Origin: Eubacterium sp.
GTDB lineage: Bacteria; Bacillota; Clostridia; Lachnospirales; Lachnospiraceae
Length of the DNA: 64,000 nucleotides
NCBI GenBank assembly: GCA_017420535.1
Contig: JAFOIV010000059.1
Span: forward strand, 1 to 64,000
Direction of reading: 5' to 3'
Shown: piece by piece, positions 26,743-36,527 of the stretch
Layout: the number at the start of each line of letters is the position of its first letter
Numbering within the stretch: position 1 is the stretch's first letter
Notes under the pieces: generated by a model
The model's input: the letters and a program-made list of their open reading frames with translations, nothing else
Databases searched by the model: none
What the model was told of the DNA's origin: nothing
Program-made: the position numbers and the translations under genes

Positions 26743-29178
26743 TCATTTATGAAGTAATCTGTCTACAAGCTGAACACATTCGTTTGCATCTCTTGAATAT
26801 CCATCAGCTTTTATTTCATCGCAGAAGCTTTGTGATACTACAGCTCCTCCAACAATAATCTTTATCTTCACCTTTTTTTCTCTGGCATAATCTACTACTT
26901 CTTTCATTTTCATCATAGTAGTAGTCATAAGAGCAGATAATCCTATAATGTCAGCATTATTTTTAACTGCTTCATCAATAATGACTTCCTTAGGAACATC
27001 TTTTCCAAGATCAATTACATTATAACCATAATTCTTCAACATTAATACACAAAGATTTTTACCGATTTCGTGCACATCTCCTTCAACTGAAGCAAATACG
27101 ATGGTTCCCTTGGCAGGTTCATCTGTCTTTTTTTCAAGGAATGGAGAAAGATACTCAATGGCAGTATCCATTGCATTAGCGCCGGCAATCAGCTGTGGCA
27201 GGAAGAATTTCTTCTCATCAAATAACTCTCCCACCCTTGTAATTGCAGGAATAAGTTCATTATCAATAATACCCTGGGCTGATACGCCGTTTTTCATTTC
27301 CTCTTTAACAAGATTAACAATCTTATTCTTTCCTCCTTCAAGTACTGCATCATACACAGGACTTATGGATTTTTCTTTAGAGGCATCAGCTTTATTTGAA
27401 GATGGCTTTGAAGCATCTGTAGTTGTTTCAATTTTCTTTACTCTTGAAACATAAAGATTATCAGCCCCTTCTTTTGCCATTAAGAGATCCGATGCGTATA
27501 AAGCATTCATAAGCTGATCCTGCCCCGGATTTGCAATAGCCATTGTAAGTCCGCACTGAATAGCCATGGTAAGGAATGCAGTATTTACATTGATTCTTTC
27601 AGGAAGACCGAAGGAAATATTTGAAAGACCACATATAGTAGGAAGTCCTAATTCGTCATGGCAGTACTTGATAGTATCTAATGTAAGCTTTGCAGCCTTT
27701 GGATCTGCACCAACAGTAGAAACCAAGCCATCTACCACCAAGTCTTCCATAGAAAGGCCTTCTTCTAATGCAATTCTAACCAATTCATTTATTATCTTCT
27801 TCTTTTCTTCTAAAGTTGAAGGTATTCCATCATCTGATACAGGAAGAAGGATGCACATGGCATTATACTTCTTTGCTATCTTAAATATAGGTCTGGTCTT
27901 CTTTGATTCTAATGAAACCGAATTAATAAGAGCGCGACCTGGATAAATACGAAGGGCAGCTTCAAGTACTTCAATAAAGCTGGAATCGATACAAAGAGGA
28001 AGGGATGTGATGCCGGTTACTTCATAAATGGATTTAAGCATCATTTCCTTTTCGTCTATTCCATTCATACCCATATTAATATCTAATACAGCAGCATGAT
28101 TTTCTTCCTGAGATATGGCCATATCAGAAACCATAGCAAGGCTTCCATCTCTAAGTTCGGCCTGAAGCTTCTTCTTGCCTGTTGGATTTATTCTCTCACC
28201 AACCACAAGAAGCGGACCATTAAGATCTATATTAAGAAGTGATCTTTCTGATGTAAGCACTCTTCTTTTTTCTTTATTTATCTCTGGATGAGGCATATGT
28301 CTTACAGCATTTTTTAAAGCCGCAATATGGTCTGGTCTAGAACCGCAGCAGCCCCCTACAAATGTTGCCCCATTTTCTACTAATTTCTTTCCGCATTCAG
28401 CAAAATACTGAGGAGTCATAAGATATACAGATTCTCCATCAACAAGCTCCGGCATACCCGCATTTGGCTTGGCAAAAACAGGAATATTGGCATATTCTTT
28501 CATCTGCTTAATGAAATCAGCCATTTCTTCAGGACCTGTTGAACAGTTCATACCTACAGCATCAACACCTAATCCCTGAAGCACCACAACTGCAACTTCC
28601 GGTGGTGTACCAAAGAGAGATTTACCATCCTCGTTAAATGTCATACTGACAATTACAGGGATGTCTTCATCTAATTCTCTTATGGCAATAACTGCGGCAC
28701 GGCATTCCTGCAGACTCATCATAGTCTCCACTACGATAAGATCTACCCCAGCCGAAATAAGAGCTCCAGCCTGTTCCTTATAAACATCAACCAGCTCTTC
28801 AAATCTAAGATCACCAATAGGATAAAGCTGTCTTCCTGTCATGGTCATATCACCGGCTACATAGCCTCTATGATTACATCTTTTAACAGCTTCTTTTGAA
28901 ATAGACACAAGGCGCTTATTCATTTCCACTGTTTTATCTTCAAGATGATATTCTTTTAGTTTAATTCTATTACATGTAAATGTGGATGCATAAATGATAG
29001 ATGAACCAGACTCAATAAATTTAGTCTGAATATCAATAAGGATTTCCGGATGATCTAAGACCCAGCTTTCCGGACAAACACCAAGGGGCATTCCCTTGGC
29101 CATAAGATTTGTACCTGTGGCACCATCAAGACATATGATGCCACTATCAAGAAGATTTCTAAATTCCTGTCTATTCAT
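26743..29178 (-). CDS. metH: Cobalamin-dependent methionine synthase, short form without reactivation domain
   Basis: Transfers the methyl group of methyl-tetrahydrofolate to homocysteine through cobalamin. The start is the ATG at 29178 (MNRQEFRNLLDSG, 811 residues) with TTGGAGA before it. Domains in order: homocysteine-binding (1-300) with zinc ligands Cys212, Cys277 and Cys278; pterin-binding (about 320-580, VVGERINPTGKK); helical cap (about 600-690); and B12-binding (about 690-811) with DVHEIG and axial His703. It ends there: the C-terminal AdoMet-dependent reactivation domain of about 330 residues is absent. Reactivation must come from another protein. It is the last gene of a long operon, four bases after rnhA, and has no riboswitch of its own. 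Confidence 0.93.
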   Translation of the reverse strand: MNRQEFRNLLDSGIICLDGATGTNLMAKGMPLGVCPESWVLDHPEILIDIQTKFIESGSSIIYASTFTCNRIKLKEYHLEDKTVEMNKRLVSISKEAVKRCNHRGYVAGDMTMTGRQLYPIGDLRFEELVDVYKEQAGALISAGVDLIVVETMMSLQECRAAVIAIRELDEDIPVIVSMTFNEDGKSLFGTPPEVAVVVLQGLGVDAVGMNCSTGPEEMADFIKQMKEYANIPVFAKPNAGMPELVDGESVYLMTPQYFAECGKKLVENGATFVGGCCGSRPDHIAALKNAVRHMPHPEINKEKRRVLTSERSLLNIDLNGPLLVVGERINPTGKKKLQAELRDGSLAMVSDMAISQEENHAAVLDINMGMNGIDEKEMMLKSIYEVTGITSLPLCIDSSFIEVLEAALRIYPGRALINSVSLESKKTRPIFKIAKKYNAMCILLPVSDDGIPSTLEEKKKIINELVRIALEEGLSMEDLVVDGLVSTVGADPKAAKLTLDTIKYCHDELGLPTICGLSNISFGLPERINVNTAFLTMAIQCGLTMAIANPGQDQLMNALYASDLLMAKEGADNLYVSRVKKIETTTDASKPSSNKADASKEKSISPVYDAVLEGGKNKIVNLVKEEMKNGVSAQGIIDNELIPAITRVGELFDEKKFFLPQLIAGANAMDTAIEYLSPFLEKKTDEPAKGTIVFASVEGDVHEIGKNLCVLMLKNYGYNVIDLGKDVPKEVIIDEAVKNNADIIGLSALMTTTMMKMKEVVDYAREKKVKIKIIVGGAVVSQSFCDEIKADGYSRDANECVQLVDRLLHK

Positions 29179-29182
29179 ACTT

Positions 29183-29659
29183 CTAATCTCCAAATGTATC
29201 ATCAAGCAGCTTGTCCCCATCAGCAGCTGCAGTCGCAAGTTCGTCGCATCTTTCATTACCCGGATTTCCGGCATGGCCCTTAATCCAGACATAAGTACAA
29301 TCATGGATCTCCATGGCTTTTAAAAGTCTCTGCCATAGATTCTTATTCTTTACAGGTTCGTTCTTTCCCCTTTTCCAGCCTTTTTTGATCCAGCCTTCAA
29401 TCCAGTTGTCATTAAAGGCGCGGCATACATACTGGGAATCAGTATAAATAGTAACCTGACAAGGTTTAACAAGGGCCTCAAGCCCGGTTATCACCCCTAA
29501 TAATTCCATTCTATTATTTGTTGTCTTTTTAAATCCTTCAGAAAATTCTCTTACATGAACCTTTCCATCAGGAGCTGTATATTCTATTCTTGTGCCAAAT
29601 CCTCCTGGTCCATCAGGATTTCCCCTGGCCGAACCATCGGAATAAAGAATTACTTTCAT
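29183..29659 (-). CDS. rnhA: Ribonuclease HI
   Basis: Cuts RNA in RNA-DNA hybrids. 158 residues with the four carboxylates: Asp in YSDGSARGNP, Glu in NNRMELLG, Asp in IYTDSQYV and Asp in ERCDELA. The basic handle segment GWIKKGWKRGKNEPVKN is present. It lies between scpB (29 bases upstream) and metH. RNase HII is also encoded in the window at 40.9 kb. Confidence 0.97.
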   Translation of the reverse strand: MKVILYSDGSARGNPDGPGGFGTRIEYTAPDGKVHVREFSEGFKKTTNNRMELLGVITGLEALVKPCQVTIYTDSQYVCRAFNDNWIEGWIKKGWKRGKNEPVKNKNLWQRLLKAMEIHDCTYVWIKGHAGNPGNERCDELATAAADGDKLLDDTFGD

Positions 29660-29688
29660 TTAAAACCTCTTATCTGTAACTATAGAGT

Positions 29689-30270
29689 TTAAACTTCTAC
29701 ATTTATAACTCCTGCTTCTTCTTCAGCTTCTTTTCTAAAATCAGCCATCTTAGCAGGATCGATATCAGGAAGATCATCCATAGAAGAAATTCCAAAACAT
29801 CTAAGGAAATCATCCGTAGTACCAAAAAGTATCGGATGTCCAGGAGCATCAAGTCTTCCAACTTCAGTAATAAGATTATACTCTACCAGCTTATTCACTG
29901 CGTGAGCTGATGAAACTCCTCTTATTTTCTCAATTTCAACCCTTGTAACCGGCTGCTTATAAGCAACAATTGAAAGGGTTTCAAGTAAAACATCAGTAAG
30001 AGAATGAGACTTTGGAACATTTACCAGTCTGATAAGTTCTTCATAGTACTCAGTCTTTGTACAAAGCTGATATCTTTCTCCATTATCAAAATCAACAACT
30101 CTGATGCCTCTGTCTTCATCTTCATATTTCTTTTGTAATTCAAATACCAGTTGTTTTACTTCTTCTTTATCTGTTTCAAGAGCTGTAGAAAGCTGATCTA
30201 CTGTAACTGCATCCCCTGACGCAAAAAGTAAAGCTTCTATAGCAGCATATTGATTCTTCTCTTTATCCAT
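29689..30270 (-). CDS. scpB: Segregation and condensation protein B
   Basis: Winged-helix subunit of the SMC-ScpAB condensin that binds ScpA as a dimer. 193 residues with the family core AIEALLFASGDAVTVDQLS and the second winged helix VDRL-type region RVEIEKIRGVSSAHAVNKL. It follows scpA by eight bases. Confidence 0.95.
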   Translation of the reverse strand: MDKEKNQYAAIEALLFASGDAVTVDQLSTALETDKEEVKQLVFELQKKYEDEDRGIRVVDFDNGERYQLCTKTEYYEELIRLVNVPKSHSLTDVLLETLSIVAYKQPVTRVEIEKIRGVSSAHAVNKLVEYNLITEVGRLDAPGHPILFGTTDDFLRCFGISSMDDLPDIDPAKMADFRKEAEEEAGVINVEV

Positions 30271-30278
30271 TATCCCAC

Positions 30279-31034
30279 CTATTCAAGCGAATCTATTACT
30301 ATATCCCCAAATATCTCATCCTGTCTTACAGTGATGAAACCTGTCTTCATAAGTTCCAAAACAGCCATAAATGATACAATGATATTTATCTTGCCATGAT
30401 GTCTTCCAAGAAGAGTTTTAAAATTAATACTCTTAAGACCTTTAATATCATTTCTGATTTCGATCATCCTATCTTCGATCTTAATCTCATCTCTTGTGAT
30501 AGTACCAAATTTACTTCTCACCTGGTCAACCCTGTCAGTCTCTCTTCTCATAAGAGCTCTGAATACTTCCTGCAATTTGGCAAGAGTCACATCTCCTACA
30601 ACTTCTGCAGGATCCACTGGCTCTTCATAATTCTTAACTTCTTTAGGAATTGCTTCTTTACCATAAAATGACTTTGAAGCATCTAACTCCATATCTTTTA
30701 GCTCATAGGAAGCATATTTATAAACCTTATATTCCAGAAGGGATTTAACCAATTCAGCTCTTGGGTCTTCTTCCTCTTCTTCTTTAACTTCTTCATCTTT
30801 AGGCAGAAGCATCTTTGACTTGATAGCTATAAGTTCAGCCGCCATAACAAGGAAGTCGCTCATCACATCCATATCTTCTGTTTCCATGGCATCAATATAA
30901 GCCATGTACTGATCTGTGATCTCAACTATAGGAATATCAAAAATATTAAATTTATTCTTATCTATCAAATGAAGAAGAAGGTCTAAAGGTCCTTCAAAAT
31001 CATTAAGCTTGATATCTAATTCAGTCCTTGCCAT
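30279..31034 (-). CDS. scpA: Segregation and condensation protein A (kleisin)
   Basis: Kleisin that bridges the SMC heads. 251 residues; the N-terminal motif LNDFEGPLDLLLHLI is diagnostic, an acidic linker (EEVKEEEEEDPRAE) follows near residue 90, and the C-terminal winged helix (VSFMAVLELMKTGFI) binds the SMC head. It lies 32 bases after the SGNH hydrolase gene. Confidence 0.97.
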   Translation of the reverse strand: MARTELDIKLNDFEGPLDLLLHLIDKNKFNIFDIPIVEITDQYMAYIDAMETEDMDVMSDFLVMAAELIAIKSKMLLPKDEEVKEEEEEDPRAELVKSLLEYKVYKYASYELKDMELDASKSFYGKEAIPKEVKNYEEPVDPAEVVGDVTLAKLQEVFRALMRRETDRVDQVRSKFGTITRDEIKIEDRMIEIRNDIKGLKSINFKTLLGRHHGKINIIVSFMAVLELMKTGFITVRQDEIFGDIVIDSLE

Positions 31035-31066
31035 GATCTTTTACCTGATCCTATGATCCATTTTAC

Positions 31067-32053
31067 TTATTTTTTCTTATATCTATGAGTCTTTATGTAT
31101 CTTACCATTCGCTTTGCTAAATCTGCATTGTAATGCTTTCCATCTGTAGAATGACCTTCCGGCATATAACCTTCATCATTGGAAACAGATGAAGCTATAT
31201 CAAGATAGATAACATCTCCTCTTTTATGGCACATATCTTTCAAAGCATTATTGAATTTTTTTATATTATCAATATTAAAAATGACCTTATCTCCATCAGA
31301 TATGGATTTAGTTACTGGTGCCACATTTGATACATAAATAGTTGCATTGGGATTATGCTGATAGATTATATCTATAAGAGAACTGATGTCTTCTGTAAAT
31401 ATATCTACATAAGCCCATCCGATCTCATTTATCCCAAACTGGATATAATAATTATCGTAGTTTGTAGAATTGATGGCTTCAACTACAGTAAGCTGATTTC
31501 CATTTACGTTTATAACCTTTTGATCATCAATATGATCAATTGTAAGACCTTTATAAGCAAATGCATTCATATTGGTCTGACCACCATACATGGAAAGTCC
31601 TTCTGTTCTGGAATCTCCGATAAAGACTGTTTTATCAAAATATGAATCATCTGCTACTGTATAGTCTCTTTCAAATCTGAACATATCATAGGAATCGTCG
31701 AAATTAATATCCTTAAGAGCTTTAAGGCCGGTTCCATCATCCGAAGGATCATCCTTAAATAACTCTTCTAATTCCCTGGTATTTTCAGTTACAAGTTCTG
31801 TAGTATTTTCAGTTACTGCCTCAGTGGTTATTTCTGTGGCAGGTTCAGTGGTATTATCAGCAGTTGCATCTTCAGCATCAAGGAACGTAGCATTACTTTC
31901 GCTATTAATTTTTTCATAATAAGCAGCCTCAACACTCGACTTATTACTTTTATAATGTCCCATTTTAAAATATTTAAAGCTAAAGAGCGCACCACTAAAA
32001 GCAATGAGGCTAATACAAAGTATCCTCATTGCATATCTGTCATTATTTCTCAT
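31067..32053 (-). CDS. Membrane-anchored SGNH/GDSL-type hydrolase
   Basis: A 328-residue surface protein of unknown substrate. An N-terminal membrane anchor lies at about residues 9-27. A Thr/Glu-rich spacer with imperfect TTE/TEN repeats spans about 65-95. The catalytic domain has Ser148 in FIGDSRTEG, Asn209 in FGINEIG, and Asp304 with His307 in STDGKHYN, a complete SGNH triad. Relatives deacetylate or de-esterify cell-wall and surface sugars, but the target cannot be told from sequence. It sits in the gpsA-scpA run, six bases from the gpsA stop, a place where a surface hydrolase is unexpected. Confidence 0.85.
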   Translation of the reverse strand: MRNNDRYAMRILCISLIAFSGALFSFKYFKMGHYKSNKSSVEAAYYEKINSESNATFLDAEDATADNTTEPATEITTEAVTENTTELVTENTRELEELFKDDPSDDGTGLKALKDINFDDSYDMFRFERDYTVADDSYFDKTVFIGDSRTEGLSMYGGQTNMNAFAYKGLTIDHIDDQKVINVNGNQLTVVEAINSTNYDNYYIQFGINEIGWAYVDIFTEDISSLIDIIYQHNPNATIYVSNVAPVTKSISDGDKVIFNIDNIKKFNNALKDMCHKRGDVIYLDIASSVSNDEGYMPEGHSTDGKHYNADLAKRMVRYIKTHRYKKK

Positions 32054-32059
32054 TTTTAA

Positions 32060-33067
32060 TTAGTTCCATTCAAGATCAGTAATTTCAGCTTTTTTATCTC
32101 TGGTAAGTAATTCATGAAGTCCCTGTTTTGCAGGAAGATCTTCAAAAAGAACTCTGTTAACAGCCTCAACTATAGGCATGTTGACATTATATTTTTCAGC
32201 AAGCTTAAGTGCAGCCTTAGCAGAATAAACACCTTCTACCACCTGCTTTACCTGATCCATGGCTTCCTGATACTTCATCCCCTGACCAATAAGTGTACCA
32301 GCCCTTAAATTACGGCTGTGCTTTGAAGCGCAGGTAACAATAAGATCACCGATACCTGAAAGTCCACTGAAGGTTCTTCTATGGCCACCCATGGCAGTAC
32401 CAAGTTCTGTTATCTCAACTATTCCTCTTGTAATAAGAGCAGCTTTTGTATTATCACCACATCCAAGTCCGTCAGACATACCTGCGGCAAGAGCAATAAC
32501 ATTCTTTAATGAACCGCCTAACTCAATACCCAGCACATCAGGACTGATATATACTCTGAAATAATCAGCCATAAATGTATCCTGGATCTTACGAGCGATC
32601 TCTTTATCTTTACATCCTACAACAACAGCTGTAGGAACCATCTTTCCAACTTCTTCTGCATGGCTAGGGCCTGAAAGAACTGCAACTTTCGCCTGTGGTA
32701 TCTCTTCTTCGATTATTTCAGAAAGAGTCTTTAAAGTTGCTTCTTCAATACCTTTAGCAACACTGACGATGATCTGACCTTCTTTTATATATTTTGATAC
32801 AGTCTGTGCTGTATGTCTTACGAAAGGTGAAGGTACAGCCATGATTATCATTTCAGCTTCTTCAACTGAAGCTCCGATATCTGTTGTAAAACTGACTGTT
32901 CCAGGAAGGATAACTCCTGGAAGTTTCTGCTTTTGTTCACAATATTCTGTAAGCATGGCAACCTCTGCAGGATCAATTGACCATACAGTAACCTTATTGC
33001 CATTTGTTGAAAGTAATTTTGCGATAGCTGTTCCCCAGCTACCTGCTCCAAGTATAGTTATATTCAT
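32060..33067 (-). CDS. gpsA: Glycerol-3-phosphate dehydrogenase [NAD(P)+]
   Basis: Reduces dihydroxyacetone phosphate to sn-glycerol-3-phosphate for phospholipids. 335 residues with N-terminal Rossmann motif ILGAGSWGTAIA, the substrate block ELGGSLKNVIALAAGM with its lysine, and FSGLSGIGDLIVTC. Its first four bases overlap the end of plsY, whose product uses glycerol-3-phosphate, so the two are coupled. Confidence 0.97.
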   Translation of the reverse strand: MNITILGAGSWGTAIAKLLSTNGNKVTVWSIDPAEVAMLTEYCEQKQKLPGVILPGTVSFTTDIGASVEEAEMIIMAVPSPFVRHTAQTVSKYIKEGQIIVSVAKGIEEATLKTLSEIIEEEIPQAKVAVLSGPSHAEEVGKMVPTAVVVGCKDKEIARKIQDTFMADYFRVYISPDVLGIELGGSLKNVIALAAGMSDGLGCGDNTKAALITRGIVEITELGTAMGGHRRTFSGLSGIGDLIVTCASKHSRNLRAGTLIGQGMKYQEAMDQVKQVVEGVYSAKAALKLAEKYNVNMPIVEAVNRVLFEDLPAKQGLHELLTRDKKAEITDLEWN

Positions 33068-33762
33068 TTCTTAATTTCTCCTTCCTTATGAAAACTGAGT
33101 TTTCTTTCCTCATGAGCCATAAGTCTCATAATATTTGCTTTATGTCTATAAATAGCTAATGCTGCAAATAAGAGAACAAGAATAATAGATTCAATTAAAG
33201 CTTCTTTAATAAAAGGTGTGCTGAAATTGCCAAAGCAAAGCATACCCTTAAAAGCAAAGATGATATAAAGAATTGAGAATTCTATCATAAGAAGGATAGA
33301 TCCAAGAGATACATATCTTGTAGCTGCTACTACAGCAACGAATAAGATAAGAAGTATAAGGATCATCCATCCATTAAGAAGTCCTACTATAGTTCCGGCA
33401 GTTGTAGCAATACCCTTTCCACCTTTGAAATTAAGATAGCATGGGAAATTGTGACCTAAAACTGCACCAAAACCTGCATATAACACAAAAAGCTGATAGA
33501 TATTAGCATAAGGTTCAATATTCTTAAAGATAAATGTTACAGCAAGACATGGTATAAGTGACTTAAGGAAATCTCCAAGAAATACAATAAGTCCAGCCTT
33601 TGTACCAAGAACTCTGAGAGCATTTGTAGTTCCTGAATTGCCGCTGCCATAATTTCTTATATCAACGCCCTTTAATTTTCCATACAATACTCCCGTCTCT
33701 ATAAGTCCGAATAAATAACCAACTATAAGACAAACAAATCGTAAAATTATTGAACCAGTCAT
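33064..33762 (-). CDS. plsY: Acyl-phosphate:glycerol-3-phosphate acyltransferase PlsY
   Basis: Membrane enzyme that moves the acyl group from acyl-phosphate (made by PlsX) to glycerol-3-phosphate. 232 residues with several membrane segments; motif 1 DIRNYGSGNSGTTNALRVLG, motif 2 GHNFPCYLNFKGGKGIATTAG and motif 3 are recognisable. It is about 30 residues longer than most, because of a basic cytoplasmic tail. It overlaps gpsA by four bases and follows der by eight. Confidence 0.95.
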   Translation of the reverse strand: MTGSIILRFVCLIVGYLFGLIETGVLYGKLKGVDIRNYGSGNSGTTNALRVLGTKAGLIVFLGDFLKSLIPCLAVTFIFKNIEPYANIYQLFVLYAGFGAVLGHNFPCYLNFKGGKGIATTAGTIVGLLNGWMILILLILFVAVVAATRYVSLGSILLMIEFSILYIIFAFKGMLCFGNFSTPFIKEALIESIILVLLFAALAIYRHKANIMRLMAHEERKLSFHKEGEIKK

Positions 33763-33770
33763 AATAAATA

Positions 33771-35093
33771 CTAATTATCCTTTCTTTCGCGCACGATCAT
33801 TCTAATAGGTGTTCCCTTAAATGAGAAAGCTTCCCTAAGTTTATTTTCAATATATCTCATATATGAAAAATGTGCTAACTCTTTATTATTTACAAATATT
33901 ACAAATGTAGGCGGCTTTACAGAAACCTCTGTCATATAGAAAAGTCTTAAATGCTTTCCCTTGTCCTGTGGAGGTTCAACTTCAGCAACAGCCTCAGCAA
34001 GGATCTCATTAAGTACACCAGTCTGGATTCTCATTGAATGGAAATTTACAACCATATCAATAGTACCAAAGAGTTTTTCAACTCTCTGACCAGTCTGGGC
34101 AGAAATAAAGATAAGCTCAGCATAAGGCATAAATGCCAGCATATCTCTTACTTCCTTTTTGAATTTATTCATGGTCTTGTCATCTTTTTCGATGGCATCC
34201 CATTTATTAACCGCAATGATCATACCTTTGCCAGCTTCATGAGCGATACCGGCAATCTTAGTATCCTGATCAGTTACGCCTTCTGTGGCATCAATAACAA
34301 GAACAGCCACATCACATCTTTCAACTGCAGCAACTGTTCTTATAATAGAATATCTTTCTATTTCATCCTTAACCTTAGACTTACGACGAAGACCTGCTGT
34401 ATCGATAAATACATACTCCTGATCTCCGCGCTTGATCACAGTATCCACCGCGTCTCTTGTAGTACCGGCAATGTCTGATACTATAACTCTATCTTCACCA
34501 GTAAGGCGGTTTATAATAGATGATTTACCAACGTTAGGTTTACCAATGATAGCAACCTTAGGTCTTTCATCTTCCTCTTCTGTGGTATCCATATCTCCAA
34601 AATGAGATGTTACTTCATCAAGGAGATCACCAAATCCCAGCATAGATGCAGCTGAAACAGCAAATGGTTCACCAATTCCAAGATTATAGAACTCATATAC
34701 ATCCATTTCGAATTTCTTAAAATTATCTACCTTGTTAACTGCAAGAACTACAGGTTTCTTAGAGCGTCTTAACATATCACATACAGCATGATCTGAAGCA
34801 ACTAGACCCTCTCTTACATCAGTAAGGAAGATAATAACATCTGCAGTCTCAATTGCTATCTCCGCCTGCTCCCTCATATGCTTAAGCAATATATCATCAG
34901 TCTCTGGTTCAATACCACCTGTATCAACAAGAGTGAACTGTTTATCAAGCCATGTAACATCACAATAGATTCTGTCTCTAGTAACACCTGGTGTATCTTT
35001 AACTATTGAAATTCTTTCTCCAGCCAGAGCGTTAAACAAAGTTGATTTACCAACGTTAGGTCTACCAACAATTGCAACGATTGGTTTTGCCAT
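33771..35093 (-). CDS. der: Double-GTPase ribosome assembly factor Der/EngA
   Basis: Assembly factor of the 50S subunit with two GTPase domains in tandem. 440 residues: P-loops GRPNVGKST near residue 10 and GKPNVGKSS near 184, DTGG and DTAG switch motifs, NKVD and NKWD specificity motifs, and a C-terminal KH-like domain from about 355. The order der-plsY-gpsA is common in Firmicutes. AAGGAG precedes the ATG, directly after a short GC hairpin. Confidence 0.98.
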   Translation of the reverse strand: MAKPIVAIVGRPNVGKSTLFNALAGERISIVKDTPGVTRDRIYCDVTWLDKQFTLVDTGGIEPETDDILLKHMREQAEIAIETADVIIFLTDVREGLVASDHAVCDMLRRSKKPVVLAVNKVDNFKKFEMDVYEFYNLGIGEPFAVSAASMLGFGDLLDEVTSHFGDMDTTEEEDERPKVAIIGKPNVGKSSIINRLTGEDRVIVSDIAGTTRDAVDTVIKRGDQEYVFIDTAGLRRKSKVKDEIERYSIIRTVAAVERCDVAVLVIDATEGVTDQDTKIAGIAHEAGKGMIIAVNKWDAIEKDDKTMNKFKKEVRDMLAFMPYAELIFISAQTGQRVEKLFGTIDMVVNFHSMRIQTGVLNEILAEAVAEVEPPQDKGKHLRLFYMTEVSVKPPTFVIFVNNKELAHFSYMRYIENKLREAFSFKGTPIRMIVRERKDN

Positions 35094-35113
35094 AATAATT
35101 CTCCTTATCTAAA

Positions 35114-35128
35114 CCGGGCTTAACCCGG
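35114..35128 (-). other. Small GC hairpin before der
   Basis: CCGGG/CCCGG with a five-base loop, followed by only TTTAG and then the der ribosome binding site. The lack of a T run makes it a poor terminator; it may mark mRNA processing or just space the genes. Confidence 0.35.
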
Positions 35129-35138
35129 CACATATATC

Positions 35139-36521
35139 TTAATCATCACTTATTACCTTATGCAGGTAATCAGCACCACTAGATTTTACAATAACAGTTT
35201 TAACTTGTAAAGCCTCGCTAAGCTCCTCTAAAGTCATATCATCGAGGAATATATCCTGATCCGCCTTAAGACAGATATCAGGAATAAGAAGAGCTTCTCC
35301 TAAATCTTTACCCTTTAACTGCTTTACAATATCACCTCCAGTAAGAAGACCTGTAACTGTAATCCTGTGGCCATAGAAATCATTTAATATCCTATGTACA
35401 TCAAATGTAATATCAGGTCTTATCCTCTTTATCTGTTTTAATATAAAATCCCTGTTTCCGTAAGATAAAGCTCCTACTATAGTAGAAACATGCCTGTTTT
35501 TATTAACAGTAATATATTTTTTATCTTCTTTATATTCCTTAGATAATCTCTCAAAAAATGAATGCTTACCATCTCTAAAACTTAAAAGACGGTCCACCTC
35601 TTCAGTAATCTCATCTAAGAAAAGTCTCGAAGAGCCAACTCCATTTTCTATCTGGTTAAAACCATCATATCTATCAGCCTCAGGTAAAGGTCTTTTAGCT
35701 GTTATATACCACTCATCACTGGCATATACAAAATGGATCCCGTACTCTTCATAGATTTCCTTTTGAAATCCTTCGATCATATCGATAACTTCCTCAGCAT
35801 CCTCCTTTGTGAAAGGCTCCATAGGATAAAGGCCATCCCTATATTTTGAAAGTCCTACAGGAACAACAGACAAACTAGAAAGTATCGGAACAAATTGTTT
35901 AAGATCTGTAATCGTCCTGTATAATTCATCACCGTCATTAACTCCCTTACAAAGTACCACCTGAGCATTCATAGGAATCTCTGCATCATAGAGCTTCTTC
36001 ATTCTTTCCATAATGGTTCCCGCAAAACGATTATGAAGCATCATTTTACGAAGTTCAGGATTTGTGGTCTGAACAGAGATATTTATAGGAGCCAGACGGA
36101 ACTTTATTATTCTATCAATCTCTTCTTCCTTCATATTTGTAAAGGTAATATAGTTACCCTGCAAAAATGAAAGTCTTGAATCGTCATCTTTAAAATAAAT
36201 GGTCTCTCTCATACCCGGAGGATTCTGATCTATAAAGCAGAAGATACATTTATTGGTACAGGATCTGTAATTATCCATAAGAGACTCTTCAAAACAAAGT
36301 CCCAGATTTTCATCCTCTTCCTTTTCAATATGAAATTCTAACTTTTCATCTTTATCATTTAGAACTGTAATATCAAGAGAAGTGTCTTCAGCAATATATT
36401 CATAGTCAAATATATCTTCAACCTCAGCACCATTTAAAGAAATAAGCCTGTAGCCTTTCTTTATTCCCGCCTTATCCGCAGGACTTCCTTCTATTACACT
36501 TACTATTAAATGTTCCTTCAT
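35139..36521 (-). CDS. PDZ-radical SAM protein, DUF512 family
   Basis: A 460-residue protein of unknown reaction. Residues 1-65 form a PDZ-like domain (SPADKAGIKKGYRLISLNG). A CxxxCxxC motif follows (Cys88, Cys92, Cys95 in SCTNKCIFCFIDQNP), as in radical SAM enzymes, then a radical-SAM-like core, and the DUF512 domain fills the C-terminal half (GLYPMEPFTKEDAEEVIDMI, and GGDIVKQLKGKDLGEALLIP). The family commonly stands directly before der in clostridia, as here. It starts six bases after pgeF, so it is translated with it. Confidence 0.88.
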   Translation of the reverse strand: MKEHLIVSVIEGSPADKAGIKKGYRLISLNGAEVEDIFDYEYIAEDTSLDITVLNDKDEKLEFHIEKEEDENLGLCFEESLMDNYRSCTNKCIFCFIDQNPPGMRETIYFKDDDSRLSFLQGNYITFTNMKEEEIDRIIKFRLAPINISVQTTNPELRKMMLHNRFAGTIMERMKKLYDAEIPMNAQVVLCKGVNDGDELYRTITDLKQFVPILSSLSVVPVGLSKYRDGLYPMEPFTKEDAEEVIDMIEGFQKEIYEEYGIHFVYASDEWYITAKRPLPEADRYDGFNQIENGVGSSRLFLDEITEEVDRLLSFRDGKHSFFERLSKEYKEDKKYITVNKNRHVSTIVGALSYGNRDFILKQIKRIRPDITFDVHRILNDFYGHRITVTGLLTGGDIVKQLKGKDLGEALLIPDICLKADQDIFLDDMTLEELSEALQVKTVIVKSSGADYLHKVISDD

Positions 36522-36527
36522 ATTTAT

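Noticed and set aside
26690..26750. Terminator at the end of metH from TTCATAAAT/ATTTATGAA arms
   Set aside because: The arms are A/T-only and separated by about 40 bases, so a stable terminator is unlikely.
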